Source of the DNA: Myroides odoratus DSM 2801
GTDB lineage: Bacteria; Bacteroidota; Bacteroidia; Flavobacteriales; Flavobacteriaceae
Direction of reading: 5' to 3'
NCBI RefSeq assembly: GCF_000243275.1
Contig: NZ_CM001437.1
Span: 1,083,006 to 1,140,074, forward strand
Length of the DNA: 57,069 bases
The position numbers and the translations under genes are program-made. The notes beneath the pieces are model-generated. The model was not told where the DNA came from. It saw only the letters and a list, made by a program, of their open reading frames with translations, and did not search any database. Below, one piece after another: positions 37,520 through 46,627 of this stretch; the stretch's first letter is position 1; each line of letters begins with the position of its first letter.

Positions 37520-40153
37520 TTATTTAAGACCTGCTAAACTATGTTCGATAGTTGCAATTTTAGCCAATGCATCTGCTTCTTTTTGCTTCTCATTTGCCAC
37601 TACTTGTTCGGGTGCACCGCTAACAAATTTTTCATTTGATAACTTTCCTTGTACGGATTTCAAAAACCCTTTCAAGTATTTCAACTCTTCTTCTAATTTC
37701 GCAATTTCTTCTTCTACATTTACATTGCCTTCCATTGGAATAAAATACTCATTCGATTTTACTCGGTAAGACAAAGCACCGTTTACTTGGTCATTCACGT
37801 ATTCCATACTTGTTACATTTCCAAGTTTTGAAATAACGCTGTCAAAATACGTCGATATTTTTTCGTTATTGATTATTTTCAAATCAATTGTATCCTTAAA
37901 CGAAATATTTTTATCTTTTCTAATCGTACGAATACCTGCGATTACTTCCATGGTAAACTCAAACTCTTTGATTATATTTTCATCAAATGCTTTTGTTTCT
38001 GGCCAAGTAGAGATAACCAAAGCTTGATCTGCTGTACGCGCATTAATATGTTGCCAAATTTCTTCTGTCAAGAATGGCATAAATGGATGCAACAATTTCA
38101 AGTTTTCCTCTAATAGTTCGATTGCTTTCGTATACGTTGCGCGATCTATTGGTTGTTGGTATCCTGGTTTAATCATTTCTAAGAACCAAGAACAGAAATC
38201 ATCCCATACTAATTTATAGATTGCCATTAGCGCATCTGAAATTCTGTATTTAGCGAAATGATCTTCAATTTCCACTAGCGTTTTTTGCAACTTCGCTTCA
38301 TACCAAGCTAAAGATACTTTTGCTGTTTCTGGTTGTTCTAAGGCATCAGAAACTTCCCAACCTTGAATCAAACGGAATGCATTCCAAACTTTGTTTGTAA
38401 ATGCTTTTCCTTGTGCGCATAATTCTTCATCAAATAAGATATCGTTTCCTGCAGAAGCAGACAACAATAAACCTACACGAACTCCATCCGCGCCAAACTT
38501 ATCAATTAATCCTAAAGCATCTGGAGAGTTTCCTAATGATTTAGACATTTTACGACGTTGTTTATCACGTACAATACCCGTGAAGTAAACATTCGTAAAT
38601 GGTTGTACGCCAGTATATCCATATCCTGCCATAATCATACGAGCTACCCAGAAGAAAATAATATCTGGACCTGTAACAAGATCATTGGTAGGATAATAGT
38701 ATTTAAACTCTTCGTTTTCAGGATCAATTAATCCGTTGAAGACAGACATTGGCCATAACCAAGAAGAAAACCACGTATCTAACGCATCTTCATCTTGTTT
38801 TAAATCTGCTACAGTTAAATCTGCTTTTCCTGTTTTCGCTTTTGCTAATTCAAGAGCTGCTTCTTTCGTTTCTGCTACTACGAAGTCTTCTTTTCCATCT
38901 CCATAAAAGAAAGCTGGAATTTGGTGTCCCCACCACAATTGACGAGAGATATTCCAATCGCGAATATTTTCCAACCAACTTCTATAGGTACTGTTATAAC
39001 GGCTTGGATATAATTTTACATCTTCAGTTGTCATTACCGCATCTAATGCTGGTTTAGCCAATTCTTCCATTTTCAAGAACCACTGATCTGATAAACGCGG
39101 TTCAATTACAGCTTTTGTACGCTCAGAAGTTCCTACGTTGTTCAGGTAGTTTTCTACTTTATCTAACGCACCGATAGCCGCTAATTCCGTTTCAATTTCC
39201 TTGCGAACCACAAAGCGATCTTTCCCTTTGTAGTGTAAGCCTAAATCATTTAGCGTAGCATCTGCATTGAAAATATCGATAATTTCCAAATTGTGACGTT
39301 CCCCTAACTCTTTATCATTTACATCGTGAGCAGGTGTTACTTTCAAACATCCTGTTCCGAATTCCATATCTACATACTCATCGAAAATAATAGGTACAAC
39401 GCGATTACAAATCGGTACGATCGCATTTTTACCTTTTAAATGTTGGTAACGCTCATCGTTTGGATTAATACAAATAGCTGAATCACCCAAAATTGTTTCT
39501 GGACGAGTTGTTGCAATCGTTAAATAATCCGACGTTCCTTCGATTTGATATTTTACGTGATACAGTTTTCCTTGGCGTTCTTCGTAAATAACCTCTTCAT
39601 CCGATAAGGTTGTTTTTGCTTCCGGATCCCAGTTCACCATACGGTACCCACGGTAAATCAATCCTTTATTATACAAATCAACAAACAACTTGATTACTTG
39701 TTGTGACATTTCTGGGTCCATCGTAAACTTTGTACGTTCCCAATCACAAGAAGCTCCTAGTTTTTTCAACTGGTCTAAAATCACACCGCCATATTCTTCT
39801 TTCCATTCCCATGCGTGTTTTAAGAACTCTTCTCTAGTTAAGTCGTTTTTATTGATTCCCTGCTCTCTCAATTTAGCGACGACTTTGGCTTCAGTTGCAA
39901 TAGATGCGTGATCCGTTCCAGGGACCCAACATGCGTTTAGCCCTTTTAAACGTGCGCGACGTATTAATACATCTTGAATTGTAACATTCAACATATGCCC
40001 CATATGCAATACTCCTGTAACGTTTGGAGGAGGTATTACAATTGTGTACGGCTTTCTTTCATCTGGTACAGATCGGAAAAAATTATTTTCCATCCAATAC
40101 TGATACCATTTTTGCTCTACTTGCTTTGCGTCAAATTGTGCAGGAATTACCAT
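37520..40153 (-). CDS. valS: Valyl-tRNA synthetase
   Basis: Class I aminoacyl-tRNA synthetase, 877 residues. HIGH-type motif PPPNVTGVLHMGHMLN near residues 41-56, CP1 editing domain with TTRPETILGD, KMSKS motif RRKMSKSLGNSPD near 535, anticodon-binding domain and a C-terminal coiled coil ending VVANEKQKEADALAKIATIE. Normal length. No T-box-like leader was seen. Confidence 0.99.
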   Translation of the reverse strand: MVIPAQFDAKQVEQKWYQYWMENNFFRSVPDERKPYTIVIPPPNVTGVLHMGHMLNVTIQDVLIRRARLKGLNACWVPGTDHASIATEAKVVAKLREQGINKNDLTREEFLKHAWEWKEEYGGVILDQLKKLGASCDWERTKFTMDPEMSQQVIKLFVDLYNKGLIYRGYRMVNWDPEAKTTLSDEEVIYEERQGKLYHVKYQIEGTSDYLTIATTRPETILGDSAICINPNDERYQHLKGKNAIVPICNRVVPIIFDEYVDMEFGTGCLKVTPAHDVNDKELGERHNLEIIDIFNADATLNDLGLHYKGKDRFVVRKEIETELAAIGALDKVENYLNNVGTSERTKAVIEPRLSDQWFLKMEELAKPALDAVMTTEDVKLYPSRYNSTYRSWLENIRDWNISRQLWWGHQIPAFFYGDGKEDFVVAETKEAALELAKAKTGKADLTVADLKQDEDALDTWFSSWLWPMSVFNGLIDPENEEFKYYYPTNDLVTGPDIIFFWVARMIMAGYGYTGVQPFTNVYFTGIVRDKQRRKMSKSLGNSPDALGLIDKFGADGVRVGLLLSASAGNDILFDEELCAQGKAFTNKVWNAFRLIQGWEVSDALEQPETAKVSLAWYEAKLQKTLVEIEDHFAKYRISDALMAIYKLVWDDFCSWFLEMIKPGYQQPIDRATYTKAIELLEENLKLLHPFMPFLTEEIWQHINARTADQALVISTWPETKAFDENIIKEFEFTMEVIAGIRTIRKDKNISFKDTIDLKIINNEKISTYFDSVISKLGNVTSMEYVNDQVNGALSYRVKSNEYFIPMEGNVNVEEEIAKLEEELKYLKGFLKSVQGKLSNEKFVSGAPEQVVANEKQKEADALAKIATIEHSLAGLK

Positions 40154-40245
40154 TATTCTATAATTTAATTATTAAAAAAAAGAAAAAACATCAGGTCATA
40201 GAAGAGAAAAACTAGTTTTTCCATTTTTATAACCTTAGTTTTATT

Positions 40246-40253
40246 TATCTTTG
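40246..40253 (+). promoter_or_regulatory. Candidate distal -7 box for the DUF1573 gene (TATCTTTG)
   Basis: Exact TAnnTTTG on the plus strand, 122 bases before the DUF1573 ATG. It lies almost back to back with the minus-strand valS box (40261-40268). No -33 seen. Confidence 0.35.
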
Positions 40254-40260
40254 TGTTGTA

Positions 40261-40268
40261 CAAAAGTA
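40261..40268 (-). promoter_or_regulatory. -7 promoter box of valS (TACTTTTG)
   Basis: Exact consensus on the minus strand, 108 bases before the valS start codon; no -33 at usual spacing. Confidence 0.5.
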
Positions 40269-40321
40269 ATTATTACTCGGCAATTATAAAAGTATATCTA
40301 AAATCGAATATGCGAAAAAAA

Positions 40322-40352
40322 TTTGCGAGTTTTCGAAAAGTTTCTAATTTTA
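40322..40352 (+). promoter_or_regulatory. Promoter of the DUF1573 gene
   Basis: TTTG (40322-40325), 19-base spacer, TAATTTTA (40345-40352): -33/-7 layout with one mismatch in the -7 box, 22 bases before the ATG. Confidence 0.55.
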
Positions 40353-40374
40353 CAGAACAACAAAAATTATAGTA

Positions 40375-40764
40375 ATGAAAAAATTAATAGCAGTATTCGC
40401 ATTAGTCTTATCTAGTGCCTTATCATTCGCTCAAAGTGGTCCTAAAATTCAGTTCGCAGCTGAGAACAACACAATTGATTACGGAACAGTAATCAGAGGG
40501 AATGACGATGGATTACGTTCATTCGAATTCACAAACACAGGTGATCAACCGTTGATCATTACAAACGTACGTTCTACATGTGGATGTACAGTTCCTTCAA
40601 AACCAACTGAGCCAATCATGCCTGGTAAAAAAGGAAACATCGATGTAAAATACAACATGAGCATCGGAAGAATTAGCCGTACAATTACTGTTGAATCTAA
40701 TGCAGTAAACTATGAAAACGGTACAGTGCCTTTGAGAATTAAAGGTGAAGTTGTAGATAAATAA
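40375..40764 (+). CDS. DUF1573-family secreted protein
   Basis: 129 residues with signal peptide cleaved after LSFA, mature start QSGPKIQFAA. The Ig-like/MSP-like DUF1573 domain: DYGTVIRGNDDGLRSFEF-type strand, FTNTGDQPLIITNVRSTCGCTVP with a C-G-C motif, then MPGKKGNIDVKYN. Probably periplasmic or surface. Codon use is of the strongly expressed kind. It ends in a perfect 42-bp palindromic terminator. Confidence 0.93.
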   Translation: MKKLIAVFALVLSSALSFAQSGPKIQFAAENNTIDYGTVIRGNDDGLRSFEFTNTGDQPLIITNVRSTCGCTVPSKPTEPIMPGKKGNIDVKYNMSIGRISRTITVESNAVNYENGTVPLRIKGEVVDK

Positions 40765-40774
40765 TCTTTATCCA

Positions 40775-40816
40775 AACATAAAAAAAGCCACTCAATTGAG
40801 TGGCTTTTTTTATGTT
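40775..40816. terminator. Perfect 42-bp palindromic bidirectional terminator
   Basis: AACATAAAAAAAGCCACTCA (40775-40794) followed by its exact complement to 40816; between convergent genes. Confidence 0.93.
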
Positions 40817-40822
40817 AATACT

Positions 40823-41449
40823 TTATATTCTAAAACTAGTTACTTTTCCGTTACCAACTTTATCAACCCAACCTTTCATAACTGAGTTTCTTTTATTCCC
40901 TGCATAAGTAATCTCTCCTTTCGCCTCAACTTGGGCAGTTTCACCTTGATATTGGAATGTTCCCCCCTCCTTATGTACATATGTCGCTGTTACAATTGGC
41001 ACACTAATTTCTGCACTAGAAGAAGATACTACAACAGAGCTAAAATCAAAATCAAAATCTATTCTACTTGTAGAGCTACCAAATTCAAAACTGTGATTAC
41101 CTGTAATATACGAACTTGTAGAATTTATTGTATAATCTGTACCTCCTTTATTATCTTCCTTTATGGAATCAATATTTTCATATTCAACCCCTTCATGGAA
41201 CATCTTGAGCATCTTATCCAACTGTTCTAAATCCATCTGCTCATATTCTGCTCTAAATGCCTTACTATTCCGATCGACATTAGAATCAGGTGTCCATCCA
41301 TACTTATCAAATACCTTAGTAGCCTCCTTTATTTTTAAATCTAACAAGGCTTCTTTTGTTGTTTGCTCTTCCTTTTCTTTTGCACTATCCTTACTACATC
41401 CTGTAATAAAAACAGCTCCTAAAACAAGTAGAATTAATGCTTTTTTCAT
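40823..41449 (-). CDS. Lipoprotein of unknown function, about 208 residues
   Basis: From ATG 41449 (the frame opens at 41455): lipobox FITGC (Cys18) then SKDSAKEKEEQTTKEA, a charged start of the sort linked to surface-exported lipoproteins in Bacteroidetes. A helical first half (YEQMDLEQLDKMLKMFHEGV) is followed by a Ser-rich beta part (STSSYITGNHSFEFGSSTSR, SSVVVSSSSAEISV). No family recognised. Single gene. Confidence 0.72.
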   Translation of the reverse strand: MKKALILLVLGAVFITGCSKDSAKEKEEQTTKEALLDLKIKEATKVFDKYGWTPDSNVDRNSKAFRAEYEQMDLEQLDKMLKMFHEGVEYENIDSIKEDNKGGTDYTINSTSSYITGNHSFEFGSSTSRIDFDFDFSSVVVSSSSAEISVPIVTATYVHKEGGTFQYQGETAQVEAKGEITYAGNKRNSVMKGWVDKVGNGKVTSFRI

Positions 41450-41578
41450 TGTCAAAAATTTTATATTATTACTTCTACTAAAGTAACTTTTATCTATAAT
41501 TCAGACAATAATACATTCAAGTATTTTAAACAAAAACAACTACAAATCAAATAGTTACAATAAGAAAATAAAATTAAT

Positions 41579-42316
41579 CTACTTTCTAAACTCTTGATTA
41601 TTATTAATTGCTTGAGTAAAAAACTCAATGGCTTTTACCTCAACTTTTGCATCAAAACCTTTGATGTGTTTTTCATGGTGGATATCGGATCCCACAAAAT
41701 CGATTAAACCCTGTTGTAGCAAATAGTTTGCAGCTTCTAATACATGTTTACCATAATACCCTGTTACCGATAATAGATTCATTTGAAAAAGGCAACCTGC
41801 TTTTTTCAATTTCTTATACATGGCAGTATTTTGATGGTAAAAATTATAGCGTTCTGGGTGGGCCAATACAATATCATACCCGCTGGATTTCAATTGAAAT
41901 AAAATATCCATCAATTGAATAGGCGGATTCATATAGGACATTTCAACTAAAACGTAATTGTCCTTTAACGTCAAAAGTTCTTTGTTTTCGATGCGTGGCA
42001 ATAAACTCTCATCCATCAAATACTCTGATGCAACTCTTAATTCGATTGCTTTCGCTTCTTGTGGCAATTGTTCTTGTACCAGTTGGTATTGATCTAAAAT
42101 ACCTTCACGCGTATTTTCCCAAACCAAAGGCGTAGTATGTGGCGTAGCGATAGCTTGTTCAAAACCAAGGCTCTGCATAGAAGAAATAATATGTTTTGTA
42201 TCTTCAATTGTCTTAGCTCCATCATCAATACCATAAATCAAATGGGAATGAATATCCACATAACCTTGAGGGATTAAGCTTTTTAAAATCGGTTTAGATT
42301 TAAAAAATGAAAACAT
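41579..42316 (-). CDS. CpsB/YwqE-type PHP tyrosine-protein phosphatase
   Basis: 245 residues, metal-dependent PHP-domain phosphatase that elsewhere dephosphorylates bacterial tyrosine kinases controlling capsule or exopolysaccharide export. Metal ligands: His23/His25 (VDIHSHLIYGIDDGAKT), ATPHTT, the Glu of SEYL, LAHPERY and GSDIHH. No Wzc-type kinase or polysaccharide cluster is near; instead it follows the DUF4105 gene by 17 bases. Confidence 0.92.
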   Translation of the reverse strand: MFSFFKSKPILKSLIPQGYVDIHSHLIYGIDDGAKTIEDTKHIISSMQSLGFEQAIATPHTTPLVWENTREGILDQYQLVQEQLPQEAKAIELRVASEYLMDESLLPRIENKELLTLKDNYVLVEMSYMNPPIQLMDILFQLKSSGYDIVLAHPERYNFYHQNTAMYKKLKKAGCLFQMNLLSVTGYYGKHVLEAANYLLQQGLIDFVGSDIHHEKHIKGFDAKVEVKAIEFFTQAINNNQEFRK

Positions 42317-42333
42317 AGCTTGTTATTTTTGCT

Positions 42334-43449
42334 CTATTCTTTTTGTGTATTTGCTCTAAACTCCAAAAACAAGGTTCCAAGAGTTAAGACATACAAAGGT
42401 AATGTAATAATTAGCTTTTCTGAGAATAAATTCAAAACAACATATAAAATTAACAAGAACACAACAATCATTCCTAAAATTCTTTTAATTTTACTCTTAT
42501 TTTTAACAAATGGAATAAAAAGTAAGATAGGATTACACAAAAAAACCACATTATTTAATAATACTTCACTATGTAGAGAATAAAACCCAACTAAAAGAAA
42601 AAATACACCAAAAAGCCCCATAGCAATGAAATAAATGGAGCGCACGATACGATTGATAGATAAACCTAACAATAGCGCACAAACCACTGAAGCAAACCAA
42701 TAGGTATTCCACCATACATAATTATTTACAGGTTTCGATTGAAAAACGAGGAGTTCTTCTTTAACCAAAGGCTGATCTCCGTTCATGGATTGAGCAAGGC
42801 CTGCTTGAAATTTATCTGGTAAGAATAACAAGGCTGAAGGATGGTCAACTTTATTTCCAAAAATGAGGTTAATCCCTAATTTCTCAAAATAACGATCTTT
42901 TAAATAGGTGTTTAATATGGTACGATAGTTTCCTTTATTTTCTTCCACATCAACTTTTACAGGTGTTGGTAGTACTTTATTGAGTACATCCACAACTTTA
43001 GTTGTACAATTGTTGTCTATAAATTTATAGGTGTAATATCGATTTTCTTCTTTTAAAGATTCATTTAACAGGCTCCAAACTTCTTGTTTTTGTGTTTGAG
43101 ACAGATTTAATTCTTGCTCAACAACAGAGCGATTATCATAGGCATAATTCACTACAAAGCTCTCATACCCTTCATAGTCTACAAAATAAAGTAAATCTCC
43201 CTTCACGAATTTTGCGTAGAAATTAGGTATTCTAAAATCGAATAATCCATAGTTATACACTCGGTCAATTCCCTCTGCTGGGTCGTATACTCGAATAGCT
43301 GTATGTCCAAAAAGGGAATACAATTGTCCTCCTGTTCCACAAGTTAAAACGCTTACTTTTGCTTTGTCTGACAATTGTCTATTTACTGTATTTCCATAGC
43401 TCCATTGTATCATAAACACAGCGAAGAACAGCACTATTATTCTTTTCAT
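42334..43449 (-). CDS. DUF4105 membrane protein, Lnb-type lipoprotein N-acyltransferase-like domain
   Basis: 371 residues; signal peptide (MKRIIVLFFAVFMIQWSYGN) then a periplasmic DUF4105 domain at about 20-240 and four or so C-terminal transmembrane helices (about 245-365). Key patches: LTCGTGGQLYSLFGHTAIRV (candidate His and Cys), NYGLFDF, and DNNCTTKVVDVLN (candidate Cys). The same domain occurs in Lnb, a lipoprotein N-acyltransferase of some Firmicutes, where Cys and His act in catalysis. Activity in this protein is inferred. It lies 3 bases after the PorV-like gene. Confidence 0.82.
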   Translation of the reverse strand: MKRIIVLFFAVFMIQWSYGNTVNRQLSDKAKVSVLTCGTGGQLYSLFGHTAIRVYDPAEGIDRVYNYGLFDFRIPNFYAKFVKGDLLYFVDYEGYESFVVNYAYDNRSVVEQELNLSQTQKQEVWSLLNESLKEENRYYTYKFIDNNCTTKVVDVLNKVLPTPVKVDVEENKGNYRTILNTYLKDRYFEKLGINLIFGNKVDHPSALLFLPDKFQAGLAQSMNGDQPLVKEELLVFQSKPVNNYVWWNTYWFASVVCALLLGLSINRIVRSIYFIAMGLFGVFFLLVGFYSLHSEVLLNNVVFLCNPILLFIPFVKNKSKIKRILGMIVVFLLILYVVLNLFSEKLIITLPLYVLTLGTLFLEFRANTQKE

Positions 43450-43452
43450 TTT

Positions 43453-44550
43453 TTATTTTCTAAAAATTCCTAAATCTAATTTTAATGAGAATACATTGGA
43501 GTAAATAGCTGCACTTTGGTCTCCAATATCAGTCAAGGCATAGTCCACTTGGATGCCTTTATAATGAAACCCTACCCCTATATTGGGTTGGAATTCCATT
43601 TTTTCCGTATTATCCATTTGTCTGTTATTCTGAAAGTTACCTACTCCACCACGAACGAATACTAAATTAGCGTATCCAAATTCAACCCCTAAGGAAGGAG
43701 TCATACTCATAGAACCACTTGAAATCACGGCATTGGTTTCCGCAAACTCAACATGAAGTGCAAAAGCGGCTAACATATTCAAATCGCGTGTCAGTTTTAC
43801 ATTTTTAGAGACTCCCATTTGTAATTTAGGCAGTGTAATCTCTGTCGTCTCAGGCAATTCCTGATTCATTCCTTCAACGGCATTTTGTACTTTACTGTAT
43901 TCTTTTTTATTGATATTCCACATATTATAGGTGGTTGTTATATCTCTTGCCATTACTCCAAACATCCAATCCGAATTGGTTTTGTACTGCACACCTGCAT
44001 CGAATCCAAATCCCCATGAATTGGCGAATTTCCCGATTATACGTCTTACTACTTTAGCATTAACTCCATACGTTAATCCTGGAATTGGTGTATTACGAGC
44101 ATAAGAGAGTACAAAAGCGTAATCTGCAGCAGAGAATAAGCTGATGCGGTTGTAATCAATATTTCCGTGTTGATCGATTAATTCCGTTGTATTCATAATA
44201 TCATCGACACCAAAACGAATGATGGAGATTCCCAAAGCGCTACGTTCATCCAAAGGCATAGCGAATGCCGCATAATCATATTGAGCAATATTAGCGAAAT
44301 AACTAGCATGCATCAAAGCCACTTGTTGATCTTCCAATTGCATGAGTCCTGCAGGATTCCAATAGACCGAATTCACATCTCCACTCGAAGAAACCACACT
44401 GTTTGCCATTCCCATCGCAACGGCATCTACTCCAATGTTCAAAAATTCATTGGAATATTTTCTTGCCTTTTGTGCATGAGCAGCAATCCCTATGCAAAGT
44501 AATAACGTACATACTGTTAGCTTTTTCACAAACCTATATTTATTATTCAT
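43453..44550 (-). CDS. PorV/PorQ-family outer-membrane beta-barrel (PorV2-like)
   Basis: 365 residues; signal peptide cleaved near AHAQ, then KYSNEFLNIGVDAVAMGMANSVV and SVYWNPAGL, the N-terminal signature of PorV/PorQ/UPF0164 barrels (FadL-like). The C-terminal strand ends FSLKLDLGIF. PorV proper shuttles T9SS cargo to the attachment complex; this paralogue matches what is called PorV2 in Flavobacteriia and its role is less clear. It is the first gene of a tight operon with the DUF4105 and CpsB genes. Confidence 0.86.
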   Translation of the reverse strand: MNNKYRFVKKLTVCTLLLCIGIAAHAQKARKYSNEFLNIGVDAVAMGMANSVVSSSGDVNSVYWNPAGLMQLEDQQVALMHASYFANIAQYDYAAFAMPLDERSALGISIIRFGVDDIMNTTELIDQHGNIDYNRISLFSAADYAFVLSYARNTPIPGLTYGVNAKVVRRIIGKFANSWGFGFDAGVQYKTNSDWMFGVMARDITTTYNMWNINKKEYSKVQNAVEGMNQELPETTEITLPKLQMGVSKNVKLTRDLNMLAAFALHVEFAETNAVISSGSMSMTPSLGVEFGYANLVFVRGGVGNFQNNRQMDNTEKMEFQPNIGVGFHYKGIQVDYALTDIGDQSAAIYSNVFSLKLDLGIFRK

Positions 44551-44615
44551 ACTAAGTTGTAAAAATAGTAAAAAACTAAAAGGCTAGGAAGATATTATTA
44601 TTACTAAGTTTATGA

Positions 44616-44623
44616 TACCTTTG
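44616..44623 (+). promoter_or_regulatory. -7 promoter box of pssA (TACCTTTG)
   Basis: Exact TAnnTTTG on the plus strand, 55 bases before the ATG. No -33 seen. Confidence 0.5.
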
Positions 44624-44678
44624 TATAGGAAATCAAGTCCATTTATTTTAAATATACAAAGACTAAAATAAAACATAC

Positions 44679-45419
44679 ATGAAAAAACACCTTCCAAATT
44701 TCATCACTTTATTAAACTTAGCATCAGGGTTAATTGCTTGTATCTATGCTTTTGACGACAATATTCACATGGCCTTTTTATGGGTATGTATTGGTATTTT
44801 CTTCGATTATTGGGATGGATTTGTAGCGCGCATCCTTAATGTTAAGAGCGAGTTAGGTCTTCAATTGGATTCTTTAGCGGATATGGTAACCAGTGGTGTA
44901 GTACCTGGATTAATCATCTACAAACAGTTAGCTAATATTCAAGAGACACAAGGACCGTATAATCTTACGCCTGAGACTTATTATATGGCTATCGTTCCGT
45001 ATTTAGGTTTTCTAATTACATTGGGAGCTGCTTATCGTTTGGCTAAATTCAATATTGATACACGACAAACAGATTCGTTTATTGGACTACCAACTCCAGG
45101 AAATGCGCTTTTCATCTTGAGTTTACCTCTAATTGTAAGCACAACTAATTCTGAAGCGGTTATTTCTTTCTTGAGTAATCCGTATGTATTAGTGATCATC
45201 AGTGTATTGAGTGCTTATATCATGAATGCAGAGTTGCCTTTATTTTCTCTAAAAATTAATCCTAAAAACTTAGGAGCTTATAAATTGCAATTGGGATTTG
45301 TAATCGTTTCAATTATTCTATTGATTGCGTTACATTATTTAGCCATTCCAATTATCATTTTGCTTTACATTTTACTTTCGGTGGTTAAAAATGTCACAAC
45401 GAAAAAAGAAATAGCTTAA
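44679..45419 (+). CDS. pssA: CDP-diacylglycerol-serine O-phosphatidyltransferase
   Basis: 246-residue inner-membrane enzyme making phosphatidylserine, precursor of phosphatidylethanolamine. The CDP-alcohol phosphotransferase signature D-x2-D-G-x2-A-R-x8-G-x3-D-x3-D is complete at Asp43, Asp46, Gly47, Ala50, Arg51, Gly60, Asp64 and Asp68. Several further helices follow. Single gene with terminator. Confidence 0.95.
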   Translation: MKKHLPNFITLLNLASGLIACIYAFDDNIHMAFLWVCIGIFFDYWDGFVARILNVKSELGLQLDSLADMVTSGVVPGLIIYKQLANIQETQGPYNLTPETYYMAIVPYLGFLITLGAAYRLAKFNIDTRQTDSFIGLPTPGNALFILSLPLIVSTTNSEAVISFLSNPYVLVIISVLSAYIMNAELPLFSLKINPKNLGAYKLQLGFVIVSIILLIALHYLAIPIIILLYILLSVVKNVTTKKEIA

Positions 45420-45450
45420 AAAAAGGGTCTGCAAATGCAGACCCTTTTTT
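45416..45450. terminator. Terminator between convergent pssA and DUF3667 genes
   Basis: GGGTCTGC (45425-45432) and GCAGACCC (45437-45444) with A- and T-runs outside; likely bidirectional. It directly follows the pssA stop. Confidence 0.92.
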
Positions 45451-45452
45451 AA

Positions 45453-46181
45453 TTATTTTAGTATAAGACTCAATATCGTTCCAACTATTACGATAACTAC
45501 TTGAAAAGTAACCATACCCAAGACATAACTGAGCAGAACCTTGAAATAACTAAGGCGTTTTCCTTCATAAAATTGCCCAATACTCCACGTCAAATACACC
45601 AGCATAATAAACCCCATAATAAACTCGTTTAACAGCGCTATTGTAGGGAAAGTAAAATTCAAGACAACATGAAGCGTATACAGTAACATGCCTTCTGCCA
45701 TTACTAAACTCATGACTACAAAGGTTTCATATAAATTGTATTTATAATCGCCAAACAAAAATCTTGCCCATAAGGTAATAGGTACTAACAGCAATAAATT
45801 TGCGTACCCATAATTATTTTGCACCCAGTAAAACAATTGATAAGTCAATGAATCGCCGTACATTCTTTTGAGCATTTCATTCTGTATCATATCTGTTTTA
45901 AAGTAATGAGAGATGAAGGTGTAAATCAACGAGGTAAGAATGAGATACGTAATGGGTTTGGTAATCTTTTGTCTATCCTCCTCTATATACTCTCGAATTA
46001 CCTTTCCTGGTCGAAGCAGTAAACCCTTGGCCGTATAAAGAAAGCCTCTTTCATATCCGATCAGCTTCAAGAGTTCTTGCGTAAGGTAAGATTTATCAAT
46101 ACGATGAATGACTAAAGGATTTCCACAACTACTACAGAAATCGCCAGAACTATCCGTTTTACAAGTAGAACAGTTGGCCAT
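45453..46181 (-). CDS. DUF3667-family membrane protein
   Basis: 242 residues. An N-terminal Cys4 zinc-ribbon-like start (CSTC...FCSSCG, Cys4, Cys7, Cys16, Cys19) precedes IDKSYLTQELL and about five transmembrane helices. The family is known in Bacteroidetes without assigned function. It follows an 82-residue membrane-protein gene by 2 bases. Confidence 0.85.
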   Translation of the reverse strand: MANCSTCKTDSSGDFCSSCGNPLVIHRIDKSYLTQELLKLIGYERGFLYTAKGLLLRPGKVIREYIEEDRQKITKPITYLILTSLIYTFISHYFKTDMIQNEMLKRMYGDSLTYQLFYWVQNNYGYANLLLLVPITLWARFLFGDYKYNLYETFVVMSLVMAEGMLLYTLHVVLNFTFPTIALLNEFIMGFIMLVYLTWSIGQFYEGKRLSYFKVLLSYVLGMVTFQVVIVIVGTILSLILK

Positions 46182-46183
46182 CT

Positions 46184-46432
46184 TTATTTTAAATTACGGA
46201 GTTTTAATTCTTTTTCAATGATTTTATAATCTTGCCCACTCTTCACTAAAATGAAAGCAAAGAACAGAGGAAAGAACGTAAAAAAGTCTACGCCTTTTTT
46301 GTAGGTATTATATAAAGAAACCCCAATAAATGCACCTATAATAGCAGCATTAATTAAATAATACGTTCTCGCCTTTTTACTCTTTTCGATTAACGCTTCA
46401 TCCGTTAATGCTTTTAATTCTTGTTCTTTCAT
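46184..46432 (-). CDS. Small membrane protein, 82 residues
   Basis: Charged N-terminus (MKEQELKALTDEALIEKSKK), two hydrophobic helices (about 25-43 and 50-63) and a charged tail. No family recognised. Co-transcribed with the DUF3667 gene (2-base gap). Confidence 0.75.
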   Translation of the reverse strand: MKEQELKALTDEALIEKSKKARTYYLINAAIIGAFIGVSLYNTYKKGVDFFTFFPLFFAFILVKSGQDYKIIEKELKLRNLK

Positions 46433-46596
46433 CAGTATAGGTTTGGTTTAATAGGATCTAGTTCTATAATTGCTACCCTGGGTTAACAATCCAAGACAAA
46501 TAGCAATAAAAACTGTTTTGTTTCGTCCAAATGTATAAAAAACCGCAATACAAAATAAAGTCATTCCATCAAACCCATTGGAAAAAAGTTGGCTCA

Positions 46597-46627
46597 AAAA
46601 AAAAGTAACCTTTCGGTTACTTCTTTT
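46597..46627 (-). terminator. Terminator overlapping the 3' end of the NYN-domain gene
   Basis: AAGTAACC (46603-46610) and GGTTACTT (46615-46622) with an A-run on the left; the right arm contains the stop codon (46617-46619) of the minus-strand gene. Confidence 0.82.

Noticed and set aside
40775..40816. Mobile-element terminal inverted repeat
   Set aside because: The perfect palindrome has A and T runs on its sides and sits between convergent genes, so it is a terminator; no transposase is nearby.
41579..42316. Capsule or exopolysaccharide cluster
   Set aside because: The CpsB-type phosphatase suggested one, but no kinase, polymerase, flippase or glycosyltransferase gene is in the window.
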